64,000 nt of DNA from assembly GCA_015689705.1 (NCBI GenBank), contig WVSN01000002.1:290036-354035 (forward strand), written 5' to 3'. This DNA is from Rhodobacterales bacterium HKCCE3408. GTDB lineage: Bacteria > Pseudomonadota > Alphaproteobacteria > Rhodobacterales > Rhodobacteraceae. This document shows positions 8,541 through 18,462 of this stretch, in pieces. Every line of letters begins with the position of its first letter. Position 1 is the stretch's first letter. Position numbers and translations under genes: made by a program. The notes beneath the pieces were generated by a model that saw nothing but the letters and a program-made list of their open reading frames with translations, searched no databases and had not been told where the DNA came from.

Positions 8541-9865
8541 TGGGTCGTCTCCTCGGTCCGGGTCAGGTAGCCGGTCACCGTCACGCCGTCGTCGAACATG
8601 CGGTGCGCGGCAGCCATGACGTCCTCGATCGTCGTCGCGGCGATGACGTCGGGCCAGGCCTCGATATCCTCGACCGTCAGGCCGGAGGTCAGGGCGACGC
8701 CGTAGCTGCGCGCCAATCCCGCGACGTCGTCCTGCGCGTAGATCTCGCCGGCCTCGTAGAGAAACTTCACGCGCTCGAACTGCTCGGCGTCGACGCCCTC
8801 CTCGAGGAAGCGCGCGATCATGCGTTCCAGATCCACCTCGGCCTCTTCGAGACTGCGGCCCGGCACCGGAACGTTCACCAGCGTGAACGATCCGTCGTCG
8901 TAGTTCAGCCCGTCGTAATAGGCCCCCGCGAAGAGCGAGACCTGCTCCTCGGTCTGCAGCACCCGGGACAGGAGCGAGGTCTGCCCGCCGCCCAGAAGCT
9001 CGGCCAGAAGCGTCAGCGCGGCGGCTTCTTCCTGTGCGCCGGGATCCCGCTCGGGCGCCAGACGTGTGATCGAGACATAGGGCCGGGCGACGGTCGGATC
9101 GGAATAGGTGACGGTCCTGTCGGCGATCTGCGGCGGCTCGGCCGGACGCACCCGCGGCCCGAGGCCCGGCGTCGGCTCGAGCGGGCCGTAATACTGGTTG
9201 GCCAGCGCCTCGACCTCGGCTGGATCGACATCGCCCGCGACGATCAGGATCGCGTTGTTGGGCGCGTAGTAGCGCTGGTAGAAATCGAGCGCCATCTCAC
9301 GCGTCAGCCCCTCCATCTCGTGCCGCCATCCGATGACCGGAATACGGTACGGATGATTGAGGTAGAGGCTGGCCCGCACCTGCTCGTTGAACAGAGAGCC
9401 CGGGGAGCTGTCGGTTCGCTGCGCGCGTTCCTCCAGGATCACCGACCGCTCGGTCGTCACGTCATCGGGGTCGAGCGCGAGGCCACGCATCCGGTCGGCT
9501 TCCATCTCCATCATCAGGCCAAGCCGGTCAGAGGCGACGCGCTGGATGTAGCCGGTATAGTCCCACGAGGTGAAGGCGTTGTCCGAGCCGCCATTCGCCT
9601 CGACAATGCGGCTGAACTCACCGGCCTCGAGTGTGTCGGTGCCTTTGAACATCAGGTGTTCGAGGAAATGCGCGATGCCGGACTGGCCCGGCGGCTCGTC
9701 GGCGGCGCCGACGCGATACCAGACCATGTGAACGACGGCGGGGCTGCGGTGATCCTCGATCACCACGGCCTGCATGCCGTTGTCCAGCGTGAACTCGGTG
9801 ACCTCGCCCACGGCCCATGCGGGCAGGGTCCACAGCAGCGCGAGAATTCCGATGAGGCGGGACAT
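8537..9865 (-). CDS. M16 family zinc metallopeptidase, catalytic subunit
   Basis: A 442-residue periplasmic peptidase. A signal peptide (MSRLIGILALLWTLPAWA) leads into the M16 domain with the inverted zinc motif HFLEH (His66, Glu69, His70) in SGIAHFLEHLMFKG, and the downstream acidic ligand region ERSVILEER. The second half holds the M16 C-terminal domain. It is first in a two-gene unit with the inactive M16 partner (stop/start overlap ATGA). M16B pairs of this kind degrade peptides. No substrate can be inferred from context. Confidence 0.92.
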   Translation of the reverse strand: MSRLIGILALLWTLPAWAVGEVTEFTLDNGMQAVVIEDHRSPAVVHMVWYRVGAADEPPGQSGIAHFLEHLMFKGTDTLEAGEFSRIVEANGGSDNAFTSWDYTGYIQRVASDRLGLMMEMEADRMRGLALDPDDVTTERSVILEERAQRTDSSPGSLFNEQVRASLYLNHPYRIPVIGWRHEMEGLTREMALDFYQRYYAPNNAILIVAGDVDPAEVEALANQYYGPLEPTPGLGPRVRPAEPPQIADRTVTYSDPTVARPYVSITRLAPERDPGAQEEAAALTLLAELLGGGQTSLLSRVLQTEEQVSLFAGAYYDGLNYDDGSFTLVNVPVPGRSLEEAEVDLERMIARFLEEGVDAEQFERVKFLYEAGEIYAQDDVAGLARSYGVALTSGLTVEDIEAWPDVIAATTIEDVMAAAHRMFDDGVTVTGYLTRTEETTQ

Positions 9866-9951
9866 GGGGACTCCTTCTCCGACCGGGCGTTCCCGTTCAG
9901 ATAGGACCGAATGGCGGTTAATGAAACTGAAACAGCTGTGAATGCCGCAGC

Positions 9952-10494
9952 CTAGCGCTGGAACCCTTCGGGCGGCGCGGCGGGCGTGCGGACTCCGGCC
10001 CGGCGCAGACGCTCCAGTTCGGCGTACTGGTCGAGCGACACGCGCTCGTAGGCGCGGTGGTAGACGTTCACGTTGAACAGCCGCTCCAGCAGCCGGCCGT
10101 CATTGCGGCGGCGGTAGTCCAGGTCCTCGGCCGCCAGCACGTCGCGGATGCCGTCCGAGATGCCGAAACGCGCGGCATAGGTGACCAGACCGCCGGCGCC
10201 CGGCGCGCGATCCGGATTGCCGCCAAGCGCGATGATCGCGTCAGCCTCGGGGTCGGGATCGACACGGTTGGTGCCACCCGGCGTCGGTTCGGGCAGGCTG
10301 GCGAGATCGTCGGGCATCTGAAGCGGTTCGGTCGGCAGGATCGAGAATTCGTCCGGCCCCGGTCCGCTGTCGCGGGCGAGGTTCAGCAATTGCGGCTGGC
10401 GGTCGCGCGAACATCCCGCAACCACGACAAGCGCGATAAGCCCGAGAACTGCCCCGATCCGTGTCATGCCCCGCGTCGTCCCATGTTCCGTCAT
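9952..10494 (-). CDS. DUF3035 lipoprotein
   Basis: A protein of up to 180 residues of the DUF3035 family, common in Rhodobacterales. A hydrophobic signal segment ends in a lipobox (VVVAGC), so it should be a lipoprotein. The next stretch (SGPGPDEFSILPTEPLQMPDD) is typical of the family, as is a Pro-rich tail. The start at 10494 has AGGT five bases upstream. An internal ATG at 10467 (MTRIGAVLGLIAL) would give a more usual signal-peptide length and cannot be excluded. It follows lspA, the lipoprotein signal peptidase gene, by 31 bp in the same direction. The function is unknown. Confidence 0.82.
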   Translation of the reverse strand: MTEHGTTRGMTRIGAVLGLIALVVVAGCSRDRQPQLLNLARDSGPGPDEFSILPTEPLQMPDDLASLPEPTPGGTNRVDPDPEADAIIALGGNPDRAPGAGGLVTYAARFGISDGIRDVLAAEDLDYRRRNDGRLLERLFNVNVYHRAYERVSLDQYAELERLRRAGVRTPAAPPEGFQR

Positions 10495-10525
10495 TGACCT
10501 CGTTTAGCCGATCCCGCGCGCGAGG

Positions 10526-11011
10526 TCACGGGGTCTTGTCGGTCTGCCGCCGCGGCGACTCGGCGAAAAAGATCAGCCCGGCCGCGCCCAGAAAGATCGC
10601 CACGTCCGCGACGTTGAAGGCGAAGGGGTTCTGGATGCCGCAGCAGGACATGTTCAGGAAATCCGCAACCGCCCCGTAGACCAGCCGGTCGAGGGCGTTT
10701 CCAAGCGCCCCGCCGATCACGAGACCGGCCGCGACCTGCGCAATCGGCCGCCTCAGCCCGTGCCGACCCCACAGCAGGAGCCAGGACGAGATCGCGACGG
10801 CGACGCCGATCAGGACCCACCGCATCACTTCGGCATCGTGGTCGAACAGGCCGAAATTGATGCCGGTATTCCAGCCCATGCGGAAGACGAGGAACGGCGG
10901 CCAGACCTCGATCAGCATTCGCTGGTCGAGGTTCATCCCGTGCACGACCGCGTATTTCGACGCCTGGTCGATCAGGAAGGCGAGGACAGCGGTAATGCCG
11001 ATGATCCGCAT
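10526..11011 (-). CDS. lspA: Lipoprotein signal peptidase LspA
   Basis: A 160-residue aspartyl peptidase of the inner membrane that cleaves diacylglyceryl-prolipoproteins. The start [20 protein letters not shown] shows the conserved first helix with its D-Q-x-S-K motif. Catalytic aspartates are Asp108 in GNALDR and Asp136 in FNVAD. Four membrane helices are apparent. It starts 4 bp after purH stops, so it is in an operon with purH and with the DUF3035 lipoprotein gene downstream, itself a likely substrate. Confidence 0.96.
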   Translation of the reverse strand: MRIIGITAVLAFLIDQASKYAVVHGMNLDQRMLIEVWPPFLVFRMGWNTGINFGLFDHDAEVMRWVLIGVAVAISSWLLLWGRHGLRRPIAQVAAGLVIGGALGNALDRLVYGAVADFLNMSCCGIQNPFAFNVADVAIFLGAAGLIFFAESPRRQTDKTP

Positions 11012-11015
11012 CGCG

Positions 11016-12596
11016 TCAGTGCCGGAAATGCCGCATGCCGGTGAAGACCATGGCAAGCCCGGCTTCGTCGGCGGCCGCGATGACCTCGGCGTCGCGCATC
11101 GAACCGCCGGGCTGGATCACGGCGGTGGCGCCCGCCTCGGCTGCGGCCATCAGGCCGTCGGCAAAGGGGAAGAACGCGTCGGAGGCCACGACCGCGCCGA
11201 TCGCCGGGCTGTCCTTCAGGGCGAGGAGCGCGGCCATGTCCTCGGCCTTGCGCGCAGCGATGCGGGAACTGTCCACCCGGCTCATCTGGCCTGCGCCGAT
11301 CCCCACCGTGGCGAGGTTCTTCGCGTAGACGATGGCGTTCGACTTCACGTGCTTCGCGACGGTCCATGCGAACAGCATGTCCGCCATCTCGCGGGCATCG
11401 GGCTTGCGCTTCGACACGACCTTCAGATCGCCCTCGGTCACGCGGCCATTGTCTCGGTCCTGCATCAGGAACCCGCCCGCGACCTGTTTCAGCATCAGCC
11501 CGGGTGCGGCCGGGTCGGGCAGGGCGCCGGTCAGCAGCAGGCGCAGGTTGGGCTTGGCGGCAAAGACCTCGCGCGCGCCGGCCTCGGCGTCGGGCGCGAT
11601 GACCACCTCCGTGAAGGTCTCAGTGATCGCCTCTGCCGTCTCGGCATCGAGCGTCTGGTTCAGCGCCACGATCCCGCCGAAGGCCGAGACCCGGTCGCAA
11701 TCGTAGGCCTTGCGGTAGGCCTCTCGCATCGTCTCGCCCCGGCCCACGCCGCAGGGATTGGCGTGCTTGATGATCGCGCAGGCCGGGCCGTCGGACGCCG
11801 CGAACTCGGCGACCAGCTCGAAGGCCGCGTCGGTGTCGTTGATGTTGTTGTAGCTCAGTTCCTTGCCCTGCACCTGCTCGGCCGTCGCGACACCGGGCCG
11901 GGCAGAGCCGTCCTTGTAGAAGGCCGCTGACTGGTGCGGGTTCTCGCCGTAGCGGAGGGATTGAGCGAGCGTGCCGGCGACGGCGCGGCGGCGGGGCGTG
12001 GCCTCGCCGGTCGCCTGGGCCATCCAGGTCGACACCGCCGCGTCATAGGCCGCCGTCCGCGCATAGGCGATCGCCGCCATCTTCTTGCGGAAGTCGAGCG
12101 TGGTGCCGCCATTGGATTCCAGTTCGGCGAGGAGCGCGTCGTAGTCCCCGACATCCGTCACCACGGTGACCGCGTCGTGGTTCTTGGCCGCCGCGCGGAT
12201 CATCGCCGGGCCACCGATGTCGATATTCTCGACGCAGGTCGCGTAGTCGGCACCCGCTGCCGCCGTCGCCTCGAACGGGTAGAGATTGACGACCAGCAGG
12301 TCGATCGGCGCGATCCCGTGCTCCGCCATTGCCGCGTCGTCGGTGCCGCGCCGGCCCAGAAGCCCGCCATGGACCTTCGGATGCAGCGTCTTCACGCGGC
12401 CGTCCATCATCTCGGGAAAGCCGGTCACCTCCGCCACGTCGGTCACGTCCAGCCCCGCCTCGCGCAGCGTCTTGGCCGTGCCCCCGGTCGACAGAAGCGC
12501 CACGCCGCGCCCGGCAAGCGCTTTCGCGAAATCCACGAGTCCGGTCTTGTCGGAGACGGACAGGAGGGCGCGGGCGATCGGGGCGGTGTCGGTCAT
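11016..12596 (-). CDS. purH: Bifunctional AICAR transformylase / IMP cyclohydrolase PurH
   Basis: A 526-residue enzyme for the last two steps of purine synthesis. The N-terminal IMP cyclohydrolase (MGS-like) domain covers about residues 1-195 with [22 protein letters not shown] and [15 protein letters not shown]. The C-terminal transformylase shows [21 protein letters not shown] and QPGGSMRD. The start is set by [19 protein letters not shown], the first Met before the conserved fold. The heparinase-family gene ends 14 bp upstream and lspA begins 4 bp downstream, so it sits inside a leftward operon. Confidence 0.97.
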   Translation of the reverse strand: MTDTAPIARALLSVSDKTGLVDFAKALAGRGVALLSTGGTAKTLREAGLDVTDVAEVTGFPEMMDGRVKTLHPKVHGGLLGRRGTDDAAMAEHGIAPIDLLVVNLYPFEATAAAGADYATCVENIDIGGPAMIRAAAKNHDAVTVVTDVGDYDALLAELESNGGTTLDFRKKMAAIAYARTAAYDAAVSTWMAQATGEATPRRRAVAGTLAQSLRYGENPHQSAAFYKDGSARPGVATAEQVQGKELSYNNINDTDAAFELVAEFAASDGPACAIIKHANPCGVGRGETMREAYRKAYDCDRVSAFGGIVALNQTLDAETAEAITETFTEVVIAPDAEAGAREVFAAKPNLRLLLTGALPDPAAPGLMLKQVAGGFLMQDRDNGRVTEGDLKVVSKRKPDAREMADMLFAWTVAKHVKSNAIVYAKNLATVGIGAGQMSRVDSSRIAARKAEDMAALLALKDSPAIGAVVASDAFFPFADGLMAAAEAGATAVIQPGGSMRDAEVIAAADEAGLAMVFTGMRHFRH

Positions 12597-12610
12597 CTCA
12601 GATCCTGTCT

Positions 12611-14347
12611 TCACAAGAGGCGCGGCGCGCGCGAGGTCCGTCCGCGGCGGCGGGGCGGGTCGACGGGCCGGGCAAGGCTCCACCTGACGGCGCTGCCATA
12701 GCCTGTCAACCGGGCAGAGAGAACGATCTGTTTTGTCGCGCGCGGGCTCAGATGCCGGGAATCGAGGTAAACCGAAGGCGCGAGGGCCAGCTTCGCGGGC
12801 TCACCGCCCTGCGCGCGGAACACCCAGAGCTCGCCCGAAGTCAACATCAGCGACACCGCCTGCCCGCCCATGTCGAGCCGCGGCTCGACGTCCGGATGCA
12901 GGTGGAAGCGGATCGCGAAATCGAGCGAACTGCCCGGAACTCGCGCCAGCACCCGGTCGAGCCGGTCGCGGTCCCGGTCGTCGAGCGCGGCGAGGCCGTC
13001 CTCGCCGGCCAGAAGCCGCCCGTCGGTCTCGAGCGAGAGGTGCCGCATATGGGTCAGGCCGTGGGTCTCTCGCCAGCCGTCATGGGACAGATGCAGCGCG
13101 CTGGCCGCGCCCGCCGTCTCGGCCCGTGCCTCGACCCGGCCCGGTCCTTCCGACAGCTCACCCTGTGCCCGCCGCCCGATCCGGGCCGAGGAATAGCCGG
13201 CGAGCACCAGCGTCGAATGCGATGGCGTTGCCCGTGCGGCTGTCTGCCAGTCCGGGCCCAGGTGCCGGCCCGGGCCGCAGCTCACGATCAGCGGATCGCG
13301 CCCGCTCGTCATCTCGAAGGCGAGTGTCGAGGCATGGGCCTCGGTCGCGTCGCGGCCCGTCGGCGGCGGGGCGGCGTCGACGATCAGTTCGACCCGGTCC
13401 CCCGTCAGACGCCGGAACCCCATGGCCGCACCCGTCGCCGTGGCAGGCCGCAGCATCGATTGTCGCAGCGCGTGATCCAGCAGCCCCGGCCGGCCCCGCC
13501 CGCCGCCGTGGAACCGCGCCAGCGAGCCGTCGCCGTGTCGGAGGCTGCGGAGCGTCGGTGCGATCCGGGCGATGGCGGCCGTCAGCGCCGGGTCCTGCGG
13601 CCGCCCGGTCTCGGCGAGGATCGCGGCGGTCCAGGTCAGCAGCGCGAAGATTTCCAGCAGGGCCTCGGGGCTGCGCGACGCGATGCCGCCCGACGCGTCG
13701 ATCCGCCCCTCGCAGTCGCGGGCAAGCGCCCGGAGCGCCGGGTCGAGATGCCGCTCGAACCCGCTCAGCGCCGTCGCTGAATGCACATACCCCACCAGCG
13801 CCTCGAAGCGCGGCAGGTCGGCGGGCGCTGCGCTCCACCGCCGCGACAGGAACCCCGCCTGCCGGCCCATCCCCGCGATCAGTGCGCTGCCGGTCTCGCT
13901 GTCGACCCCGTTCATCAGCGCGATCGCGTGGGTGATCCAGCGGATCTGTCGCCGCCCGGTCAGCGCCGGGGTCCAGCCCGGACCGCGCCCGGCGCCGAAG
14001 CGCGCCAGCCAGTCGCCGGTCCAGCGCTGCGCCGTCTTCCGCGCCTCCGGCGAGCCGACCGCCGCGAGGTCGTCCAGCCAGCCGAACCCGTGCAGCGCGG
14101 CAGCGAAGGCGGCATCCGGTGGCGTTATGTCCCACGGGCTCTGGCCGCGCGCCTCAATCAGCGTTCCGGCGAACAGGAAGTTCCCGGCGAGAAGCTGGCG
14201 GCCCCGCGCCGCTTCGCCCACCGCCTTGGGGGCCGGCTGCGCTGTGAAGCCCGACACGCGAACGCGCGCAGCTGCTCCGGCCGCGCGCCGGTCGAACGCC
14301 CGCGAAAGAAACCCCGCTCCGCCATATGCGGCGCCGCTGTCGGTCAT
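12611..14347 (-). CDS. Heparinase II/III family protein
   Basis: A 578-residue protein with an alpha-helical toroid in the N-terminal half and a beta-sandwich heparinase II/III-like domain in the C-terminal half ([16 protein letters not shown] and [16 protein letters not shown]). It has no evident signal peptide. Proteins of this family lie next to purH and rsmB in many alphaproteobacteria, and the same order is seen here (rsmB, this gene, purH). The family cleaves uronic-acid polysaccharides, but a natural substrate for this branch is not known to me. Lyase activity is inferred from fold only. Confidence 0.82.
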   Translation of the reverse strand: MTDSGAAYGGAGFLSRAFDRRAAGAAARVRVSGFTAQPAPKAVGEAARGRQLLAGNFLFAGTLIEARGQSPWDITPPDAAFAAALHGFGWLDDLAAVGSPEARKTAQRWTGDWLARFGAGRGPGWTPALTGRRQIRWITHAIALMNGVDSETGSALIAGMGRQAGFLSRRWSAAPADLPRFEALVGYVHSATALSGFERHLDPALRALARDCEGRIDASGGIASRSPEALLEIFALLTWTAAILAETGRPQDPALTAAIARIAPTLRSLRHGDGSLARFHGGGRGRPGLLDHALRQSMLRPATATGAAMGFRRLTGDRVELIVDAAPPPTGRDATEAHASTLAFEMTSGRDPLIVSCGPGRHLGPDWQTAARATPSHSTLVLAGYSSARIGRRAQGELSEGPGRVEARAETAGAASALHLSHDGWRETHGLTHMRHLSLETDGRLLAGEDGLAALDDRDRDRLDRVLARVPGSSLDFAIRFHLHPDVEPRLDMGGQAVSLMLTSGELWVFRAQGGEPAKLALAPSVYLDSRHLSPRATKQIVLSARLTGYGSAVRWSLARPVDPPRRRGRTSRAPRLL

Positions 14348-14414
14348 GTCGTTTGAGGGTCCTGCCCGGCCCGGTTGTCGTTTCGGAGAAGACTAGCGTG
14401 CCCGTCCGCCGGTG

Positions 14415-15668
14415 TCACCGCCTGACGAGCGCGGCCATGAAGAAGCCGTCCATCCCGCCGAGATCGGGCCAGAAATCGGGGCGCAGCCGAAGCCCGCCGG
14501 CGGGCGCGGCCCAGTCCGCAGACCCACCGAGGGTCTCCGGGTCGACCGGCGCGACCGCCAGCTCTGGGTGACGGTCCAGCGCCGCGGCAACCTGTGCCTC
14601 ACCCTCATCCGGCAGAAGCGAGCAGGTGCAATATACAAGCCGCCCGCCGGGCGCGAGCCAGCCGAGCGCGCGGTCGATCAGAGCGGCCTGAAGCTCCAGG
14701 AGCGGTGGAACGGAGGTCTCGTCGCGAACGAACGTCAGGTCGGGATGGCGGCGGATCGTGCCCGTCGCGGTGCAGGGCGCGTCGAGGAGGATGGCGTCGA
14801 ACTGCCCTCCCTCCCAATGCAGAGCATCGGCCACGACGATCTCCGCCGAAAGCCCGGTACGGGTCAGGTTCTCCCGCACCCGCTCCAGCCGCGGCCCGGA
14901 AATATCGAGCGCCGTGACCTGCGCGCCTGCGGCGGCCAGCTGCATCGTCTTGCCCCCCGGCGCGGCGCAGAGATCGAGCACGCGCTTGCCCGCCACGTCG
15001 CCGAGACACCGTACCGGCAGAGCAGCGGCGGCGTCCTGCACCCAGAAGGCGCCCTCATTGTAGCCGGGCAGGGCGCTGACCTGCGCCCCGTCGGGCAGGC
15101 GCAGTGACCCGGTCGGCAGCCGCATGGCGCCCTCGATCTCCAGGTCGCCCTTCGGTGTCAGGTCGGTCGGCGCGCCGGCGGCATGGGCGGCTTCCATCGC
15201 GCGAACGGCCGGCTTGCCATAGGCCGCGATCAGGGGCTTCCGCAGCCATTGCGGCAGTTTCTGCGCCGGAATCTGCGCCAGCATCGCCGGCCCCTCGGCC
15301 GCGACCTTGCGCAGGACCGCGTTGACGAGACCCGAGGCGCGCGCCGTCTCCTGCGATCCCTTCGCCAGCCGAACGGCGCTGTCCACGACGCCATGCGCCG
15401 CGCCGCCGTCGATCAGAAGCTCTGCCGCGCCAAGCCGCAGGATCGCCTGCACCTCGGGTTGCGGCGGGCGCTTCACGAAGCGGGCGAGGATCTCGTCGAT
15501 CGGTTCCATGTGTCGGAGGATGATCAGCGCAAGACGCCGCGCGCGCGCCGCCTCGCCCGGGCTCAGGCCGTCGCGCGGCTCGATGGCGCCGAGCATCTCG
15601 CCCTCCGCCAGCACGGGCTCCAGCGCCCGCAACGCTGCCTGCCGCGCGGCCAGTCCGGCCTTGGCCAT
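14415..15668 (-). CDS. rsmB: RsmB/NOP-type 16S rRNA cytosine-C5 methyltransferase
   Basis: A 417-residue protein with an N-terminal NusB-like domain (about 1-135) and a C-terminal Rossmann methyltransferase. SAM-binding CAAPGGKTMQLAA, ILLDAPCTATG and VYCTCSLLPDEGE are visible, the last two holding the two cysteines used by m5C RNA methyltransferases. The ATG at 15668 is preceded by GGGAG. The NusB fusion and the motifs support RsmB (methylating 16S C967 in E. coli numbering). It heads the leftward run toward purH and lspA. Confidence 0.92.
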   Translation of the reverse strand: MAKAGLAARQAALRALEPVLAEGEMLGAIEPRDGLSPGEAARARRLALIILRHMEPIDEILARFVKRPPQPEVQAILRLGAAELLIDGGAAHGVVDSAVRLAKGSQETARASGLVNAVLRKVAAEGPAMLAQIPAQKLPQWLRKPLIAAYGKPAVRAMEAAHAAGAPTDLTPKGDLEIEGAMRLPTGSLRLPDGAQVSALPGYNEGAFWVQDAAAALPVRCLGDVAGKRVLDLCAAPGGKTMQLAAAGAQVTALDISGPRLERVRENLTRTGLSAEIVVADALHWEGGQFDAILLDAPCTATGTIRRHPDLTFVRDETSVPPLLELQAALIDRALGWLAPGGRLVYCTCSLLPDEGEAQVAAALDRHPELAVAPVDPETLGGSADWAAPAGGLRLRPDFWPDLGGMDGFFMAALVRR

Positions 15669-15671
15669 GCC

Positions 15672-15735
15672 TGTCTCCCTTGTTCCGAAGCCCCGGCGCG
15701 GTATATCAGTCACAGCCCGAGAACAAGGGGAGACA
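15672..15735. repeat. Mirrored leader sequences of the divergent rsmB and DUF1674 genes
   Basis: TGTCTCCCTTGTTC (15672-15685) and GAACAAGGGGAGACA (15721-15735) are inverted copies differing by one extra G. Each provides the Shine-Dalgarno of one of two divergent genes, so both messages reach their ATG through almost the same GAACAAGGG(G)AGACA leader. The 35-bp centre must hold both promoters or overlapping promoters. Confidence 0.6.
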
Positions 15736-15737
15736 CC

Positions 15738-15920
15738 ATGTCCGACAGCGATCCCCGCACCGACCTGCCGCCCGAGGCGCAGCGCGCGCTGGAAGAGGCC
15801 GAGGCGCGCCGGAAGGCGAAGAAACCGGTCGACCTGCCGACGGAGCTCGGCGGTCGCGACGGTCCCGAACCCGTGCGCTTCGGCGATTGGGAAAGAAAGG
15901 GCATCGCCGTCGATTTCTGA
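15738..15920 (+). CDS. DUF1674 protein, SDHAF4-like succinate dehydrogenase assembly factor
   Basis: A 60-residue protein whose C-terminus, EPVRFGDWERKGIAVDF, is the DUF1674/SDHAF4 hallmark. In eukaryotes SDHAF4 stabilises the flavinylated succinate dehydrogenase subunit before complex assembly. Bacterial members are presumed to act similarly, but this is inference. The first half is Ala/Glu/Lys-rich and charged. The ATG has a GGGGAG box six bases upstream. It diverges from rsmB and converges on the small exported protein gene. Confidence 0.82.
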   Translation: MSDSDPRTDLPPEAQRALEEAEARRKAKKPVDLPTELGGRDGPEPVRFGDWERKGIAVDF

Positions 15921-15935
15921 CGGCGACCGCCCCGG

Positions 15936-16295
15936 TCAGCGCAGACGCAGATCGGCGTATTCGCCCGTGCCGCGATCCGAGATGAAGCGGACCGTGTCGC
16001 CCGATACGGCGACCTGCTGGCAGTTCGGCCCCAGGTCCTGCTCGCCGAAATAGAGATCCCGGCAGAAGTAATTCCCATCCCACTGCCAGGCGCCGGACAC
16101 CTCGGTTCCAAAGGCGCTGCCCGCGATCTCGCCGTCGGGCGTGACTTCAAGCCGGATGCCGAGCCGCGTAAGCTCGCGCCCGGTCACGAGATCGATGAAG
16201 GCGTCCCGCGACGGCACGGTGACGAAATCCTCCGCCACGGCCTCGGCGGCCGGGGCGGTCAGCGCGATCGCGGTGCCGAAAGCAATTCGTTTCAT
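15936..16295 (-). CDS. Small exported protein of unknown function, next to dapB
   Basis: A 119-residue protein with an N-terminal signal peptide (MKRIAFGTAIALTAPAAEAVA) and a compact mature part containing two cysteines (YFCRDLYFG and GPNCQQV) that could form a disulfide. From memory, relatives beside dapB in Rhodobacterales are often labelled dihydrodipicolinate reductase. This protein has no Rossmann fold and cannot be that enzyme. It ends 15 bp from the convergent DUF1674 stop and follows dapB by 60 bp in the same direction. The function is unknown. Confidence 0.75.
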   Translation of the reverse strand: MKRIAFGTAIALTAPAAEAVAEDFVTVPSRDAFIDLVTGRELTRLGIRLEVTPDGEIAGSAFGTEVSGAWQWDGNYFCRDLYFGEQDLGPNCQQVAVSGDTVRFISDRGTGEYADLRLR

Positions 16296-16355
16296 GGCGT
16301 CTCCCCCGTCTGTTGGTCAGATCGGGGTGGTATACGGACGAAATCCCGGACCGGA

Positions 16356-17174
16356 TCACCGAAGCCCGAGAACGCTCGCCATCGTGTATTCGCCGGGTGG
16401 TTTGCCCTGTCCCCAGAGCGCCGCGCGCAGGGCGCCGCGTGCGAAAATCATCCGGTCCGACGCGATATGGCGCAGCACGACCCGCTCGCCCGGGCCGGCG
16501 AAGATCACGTCGTGTTCTCCCACGATGTCGCCACCACGGACGGCGTGAAATCCGATCTTGCCGTAGTCGCGCGGGCCGGTGATGCCGTCGCGGCCCCGGT
16601 CCGCCACAGTGTCCAGCTCCTGCCCGCGGCCATGCGCGGCCGCCTCGCCAAGCATCAGGGCGGTGCCTGATGGCGCGTCGACCTTCCGGTTGTGATGCGT
16701 CTCGACGATCTCGACGTCGAAATCCGTGCCAAGCGCGGCCGAGACCTGCCGCGTGATCTCCACGAGCAGGTTCACCCCCAGGCTCATGTTCCCCGCGCGC
16801 ACGATGACCGCGTGCCGCGCCGCGGCCGACAGCTTGGCGAAATCATCGCCATGGAAGCCCGTCGTGCCGATGACGTGGACGGCGCGTGCCTGCGCGGCCA
16901 GCGCCGCGGTCTCGATGCTGACGGCGGGCGTGGTGAAATCGAGGATCGCGTCCGCGCCCCGGATCGCCTCGACCGGGTCGTCCCAGACCGGAACCCCCGT
17001 CGCGGCACCGCCCATCGCCTCGCCCAGATCCTTCCCGGCCCAGTCGTGCCCGGGCCGCACCACCGCGGCGACGAGCTGCGCCTCGGCACTCTCTTCGACG
17101 TCCCGGACAAGCATCCTGCCCATCCGGCCCGACGCCCCCATGATCGCCACGCGCACAGCGCCGTTTTCGTCCAT
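16356..17174 (-). CDS. dapB: 4-hydroxy-tetrahydrodipicolinate reductase DapB
   Basis: A 272-residue NAD(P)H-dependent enzyme of lysine/diaminopimelate synthesis. Visible motifs are the N-terminal dinucleotide loop [25 protein letters not shown], and the catalytic/substrate signature [15 protein letters not shown]. The start [13 protein letters not shown] has GGAG upstream. An in-frame ATG at 17231 would add 19 residues but leaves less room for a promoter. It diverges from rbfA across 88 bp. Confidence 0.95.
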   Translation of the reverse strand: MDENGAVRVAIMGASGRMGRMLVRDVEESAEAQLVAAVVRPGHDWAGKDLGEAMGGAATGVPVWDDPVEAIRGADAILDFTTPAVSIETAALAAQARAVHVIGTTGFHGDDFAKLSAAARHAVIVRAGNMSLGVNLLVEITRQVSAALGTDFDVEIVETHHNRKVDAPSGTALMLGEAAAHGRGQELDTVADRGRDGITGPRDYGKIGFHAVRGGDIVGEHDVIFAGPGERVVLRHIASDRMIFARGALRAALWGQGKPPGEYTMASVLGLR

Positions 17175-17262
17175 CGTTCCGTCTCCCCGTCGCCGCAGGC
17201 CCGTCGCTTGCGGGCTGACCGCTTGTGACATAGATGGGGCCTCGGGGAAAAGGATCGGGACA

Positions 17263-17691
17263 ATGGCAAAACGGCAGCGGCATGACGGCCCGGGCCCGTC
17301 GCAGCGGCAATTGCGCGTCGGCGAACTGATCCGGCGTACTCTGTCCGACGTCCTGAACCGCGGCGACGTCCACGACCCCGAGCTGAACGCCATGTCGATC
17401 ACCGTCGGCGAGGTCCGGACCTCGCCCGATCTGAAGGTCGCGACGGTTTACGTCATGCCGCTCGGCGGCGGCGGGCGGGAAGAGGCGATCGCCGCGCTCA
17501 AGCGCAACCGGGGCGAGCTGCGCCGCGCGGTCACGCGCGAAATGACGCTGAAATACGCCCCCGATCTGCGCTTCGTCATCGACGAGACCTTCGACCGGAT
17601 GGATGAGACGCGCCGTCTCTTCGCCGAGCCGAAGGTGCGCCGCGACATCGAGGCCGACGAGACCGGGGCCGATCCGGAGGACGAGGCGTGA
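17263..17691 (+). CDS. rbfA: 30S ribosome-binding factor RbfA
   Basis: A 142-residue KH-fold protein needed for late 30S maturation and 16S 5'-end processing. Family segments include [35 protein letters not shown] and [14 protein letters not shown]. An acidic C-terminal tail follows. The stop overlaps the GTG start of the DUF2233 gene (GTGA), and truB follows, so this is a translation-related operon interrupted by one exported protein gene. Confidence 0.95.
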   Translation: MAKRQRHDGPGPSQRQLRVGELIRRTLSDVLNRGDVHDPELNAMSITVGEVRTSPDLKVATVYVMPLGGGGREEAIAALKRNRGELRRAVTREMTLKYAPDLRFVIDETFDRMDETRRLFAEPKVRRDIEADETGADPEDEA

Positions 17692-18431
17692 TCCTGCGGG
17701 CGGTGGCGGTGCTTCTGGCGCTGGCCCTGCCGGCGACGGCCGAGACCTGCCGGACGGTCGAGTTCGACGGCGCCCGCTTCTCGGTCTGCGAAATCGACAT
17801 GGCCTCGGACGATCTGCGGCTGTTCCTGCGCGACGCCAACGGCGCCATCCTCGGTGGCTTTTCCCGGGTCGACGACGTTCTGCCCGAAGGCAGCCGCCTC
17901 GGCATGGCCATGAACGCCGGCATGTTCCACGACGACCGTGGCCCCGTCGGGCTCTATGTCGAGGAGGGGCGGCAGGAAATGCGGCTCATCACCTCGGACG
18001 GTCCGGGGAATTTCGGGCTGCTGCCGAACGGCGTGTTCTGCATCCAGGACCACCGCGCGCTGGTCATGGAAAGTCGCCGGTTCGAGGCCGAGGCGCCGGA
18101 GTGCCGCTTCGCGACCCAGTCCGGCCCCATGCTGGTGATCGACGGCGAGCTGCATCCGCGCTTTCTCCCCGACAGCGACAGCCTGAACATCCGCAACGGC
18201 GTCGGCGTAGACGAGACCGGGCGGCGTGTGGTGCTCGCCATCTCGGACCAGCCGGTGAACTTCCATCATTTCGCCCGGCTCTTCCGCGACGGGCTCGGCC
18301 TGCCGAACGCGCTGTTCTTCGACGGGCGCGTGTCACGGCTCTATGCGCCCGAAATCGGACGCGCCGATCTCGGCTTTCCGATCGGTCCGATCATCGGCAC
18401 CGTGGTTGACGCGACCCGGGACGGATCGTAA
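17688..18431 (+). CDS. DUF2233 / phosphodiester glycosidase-like exported protein
   Basis: A 247-residue protein starting at a GTG that overlaps the rbfA stop. A signal peptide ([18 protein letters not shown]) is followed by the NAGPA-like fold: [34 protein letters not shown], and [17 protein letters not shown]. Family relatives hydrolyse phosphodiester alpha-N-acetylglucosamine linkages in mammals. In bacteria they are mostly uncharacterised and placed in the envelope. Here it should be periplasmic. The position between rbfA and truB looks like operon hitch-hiking rather than a functional tie. Confidence 0.85.
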   Translation: MILRAVAVLLALALPATAETCRTVEFDGARFSVCEIDMASDDLRLFLRDANGAILGGFSRVDDVLPEGSRLGMAMNAGMFHDDRGPVGLYVEEGRQEMRLITSDGPGNFGLLPNGVFCIQDHRALVMESRRFEAEAPECRFATQSGPMLVIDGELHPRFLPDSDSLNIRNGVGVDETGRRVVLAISDQPVNFHHFARLFRDGLGLPNALFFDGRVSRLYAPEIGRADLGFPIGPIIGTVVDATRDGS

Positions 18432-18462
18432 GTCCCCGGGCCGCGCAAACCGGGAGTCCCTG

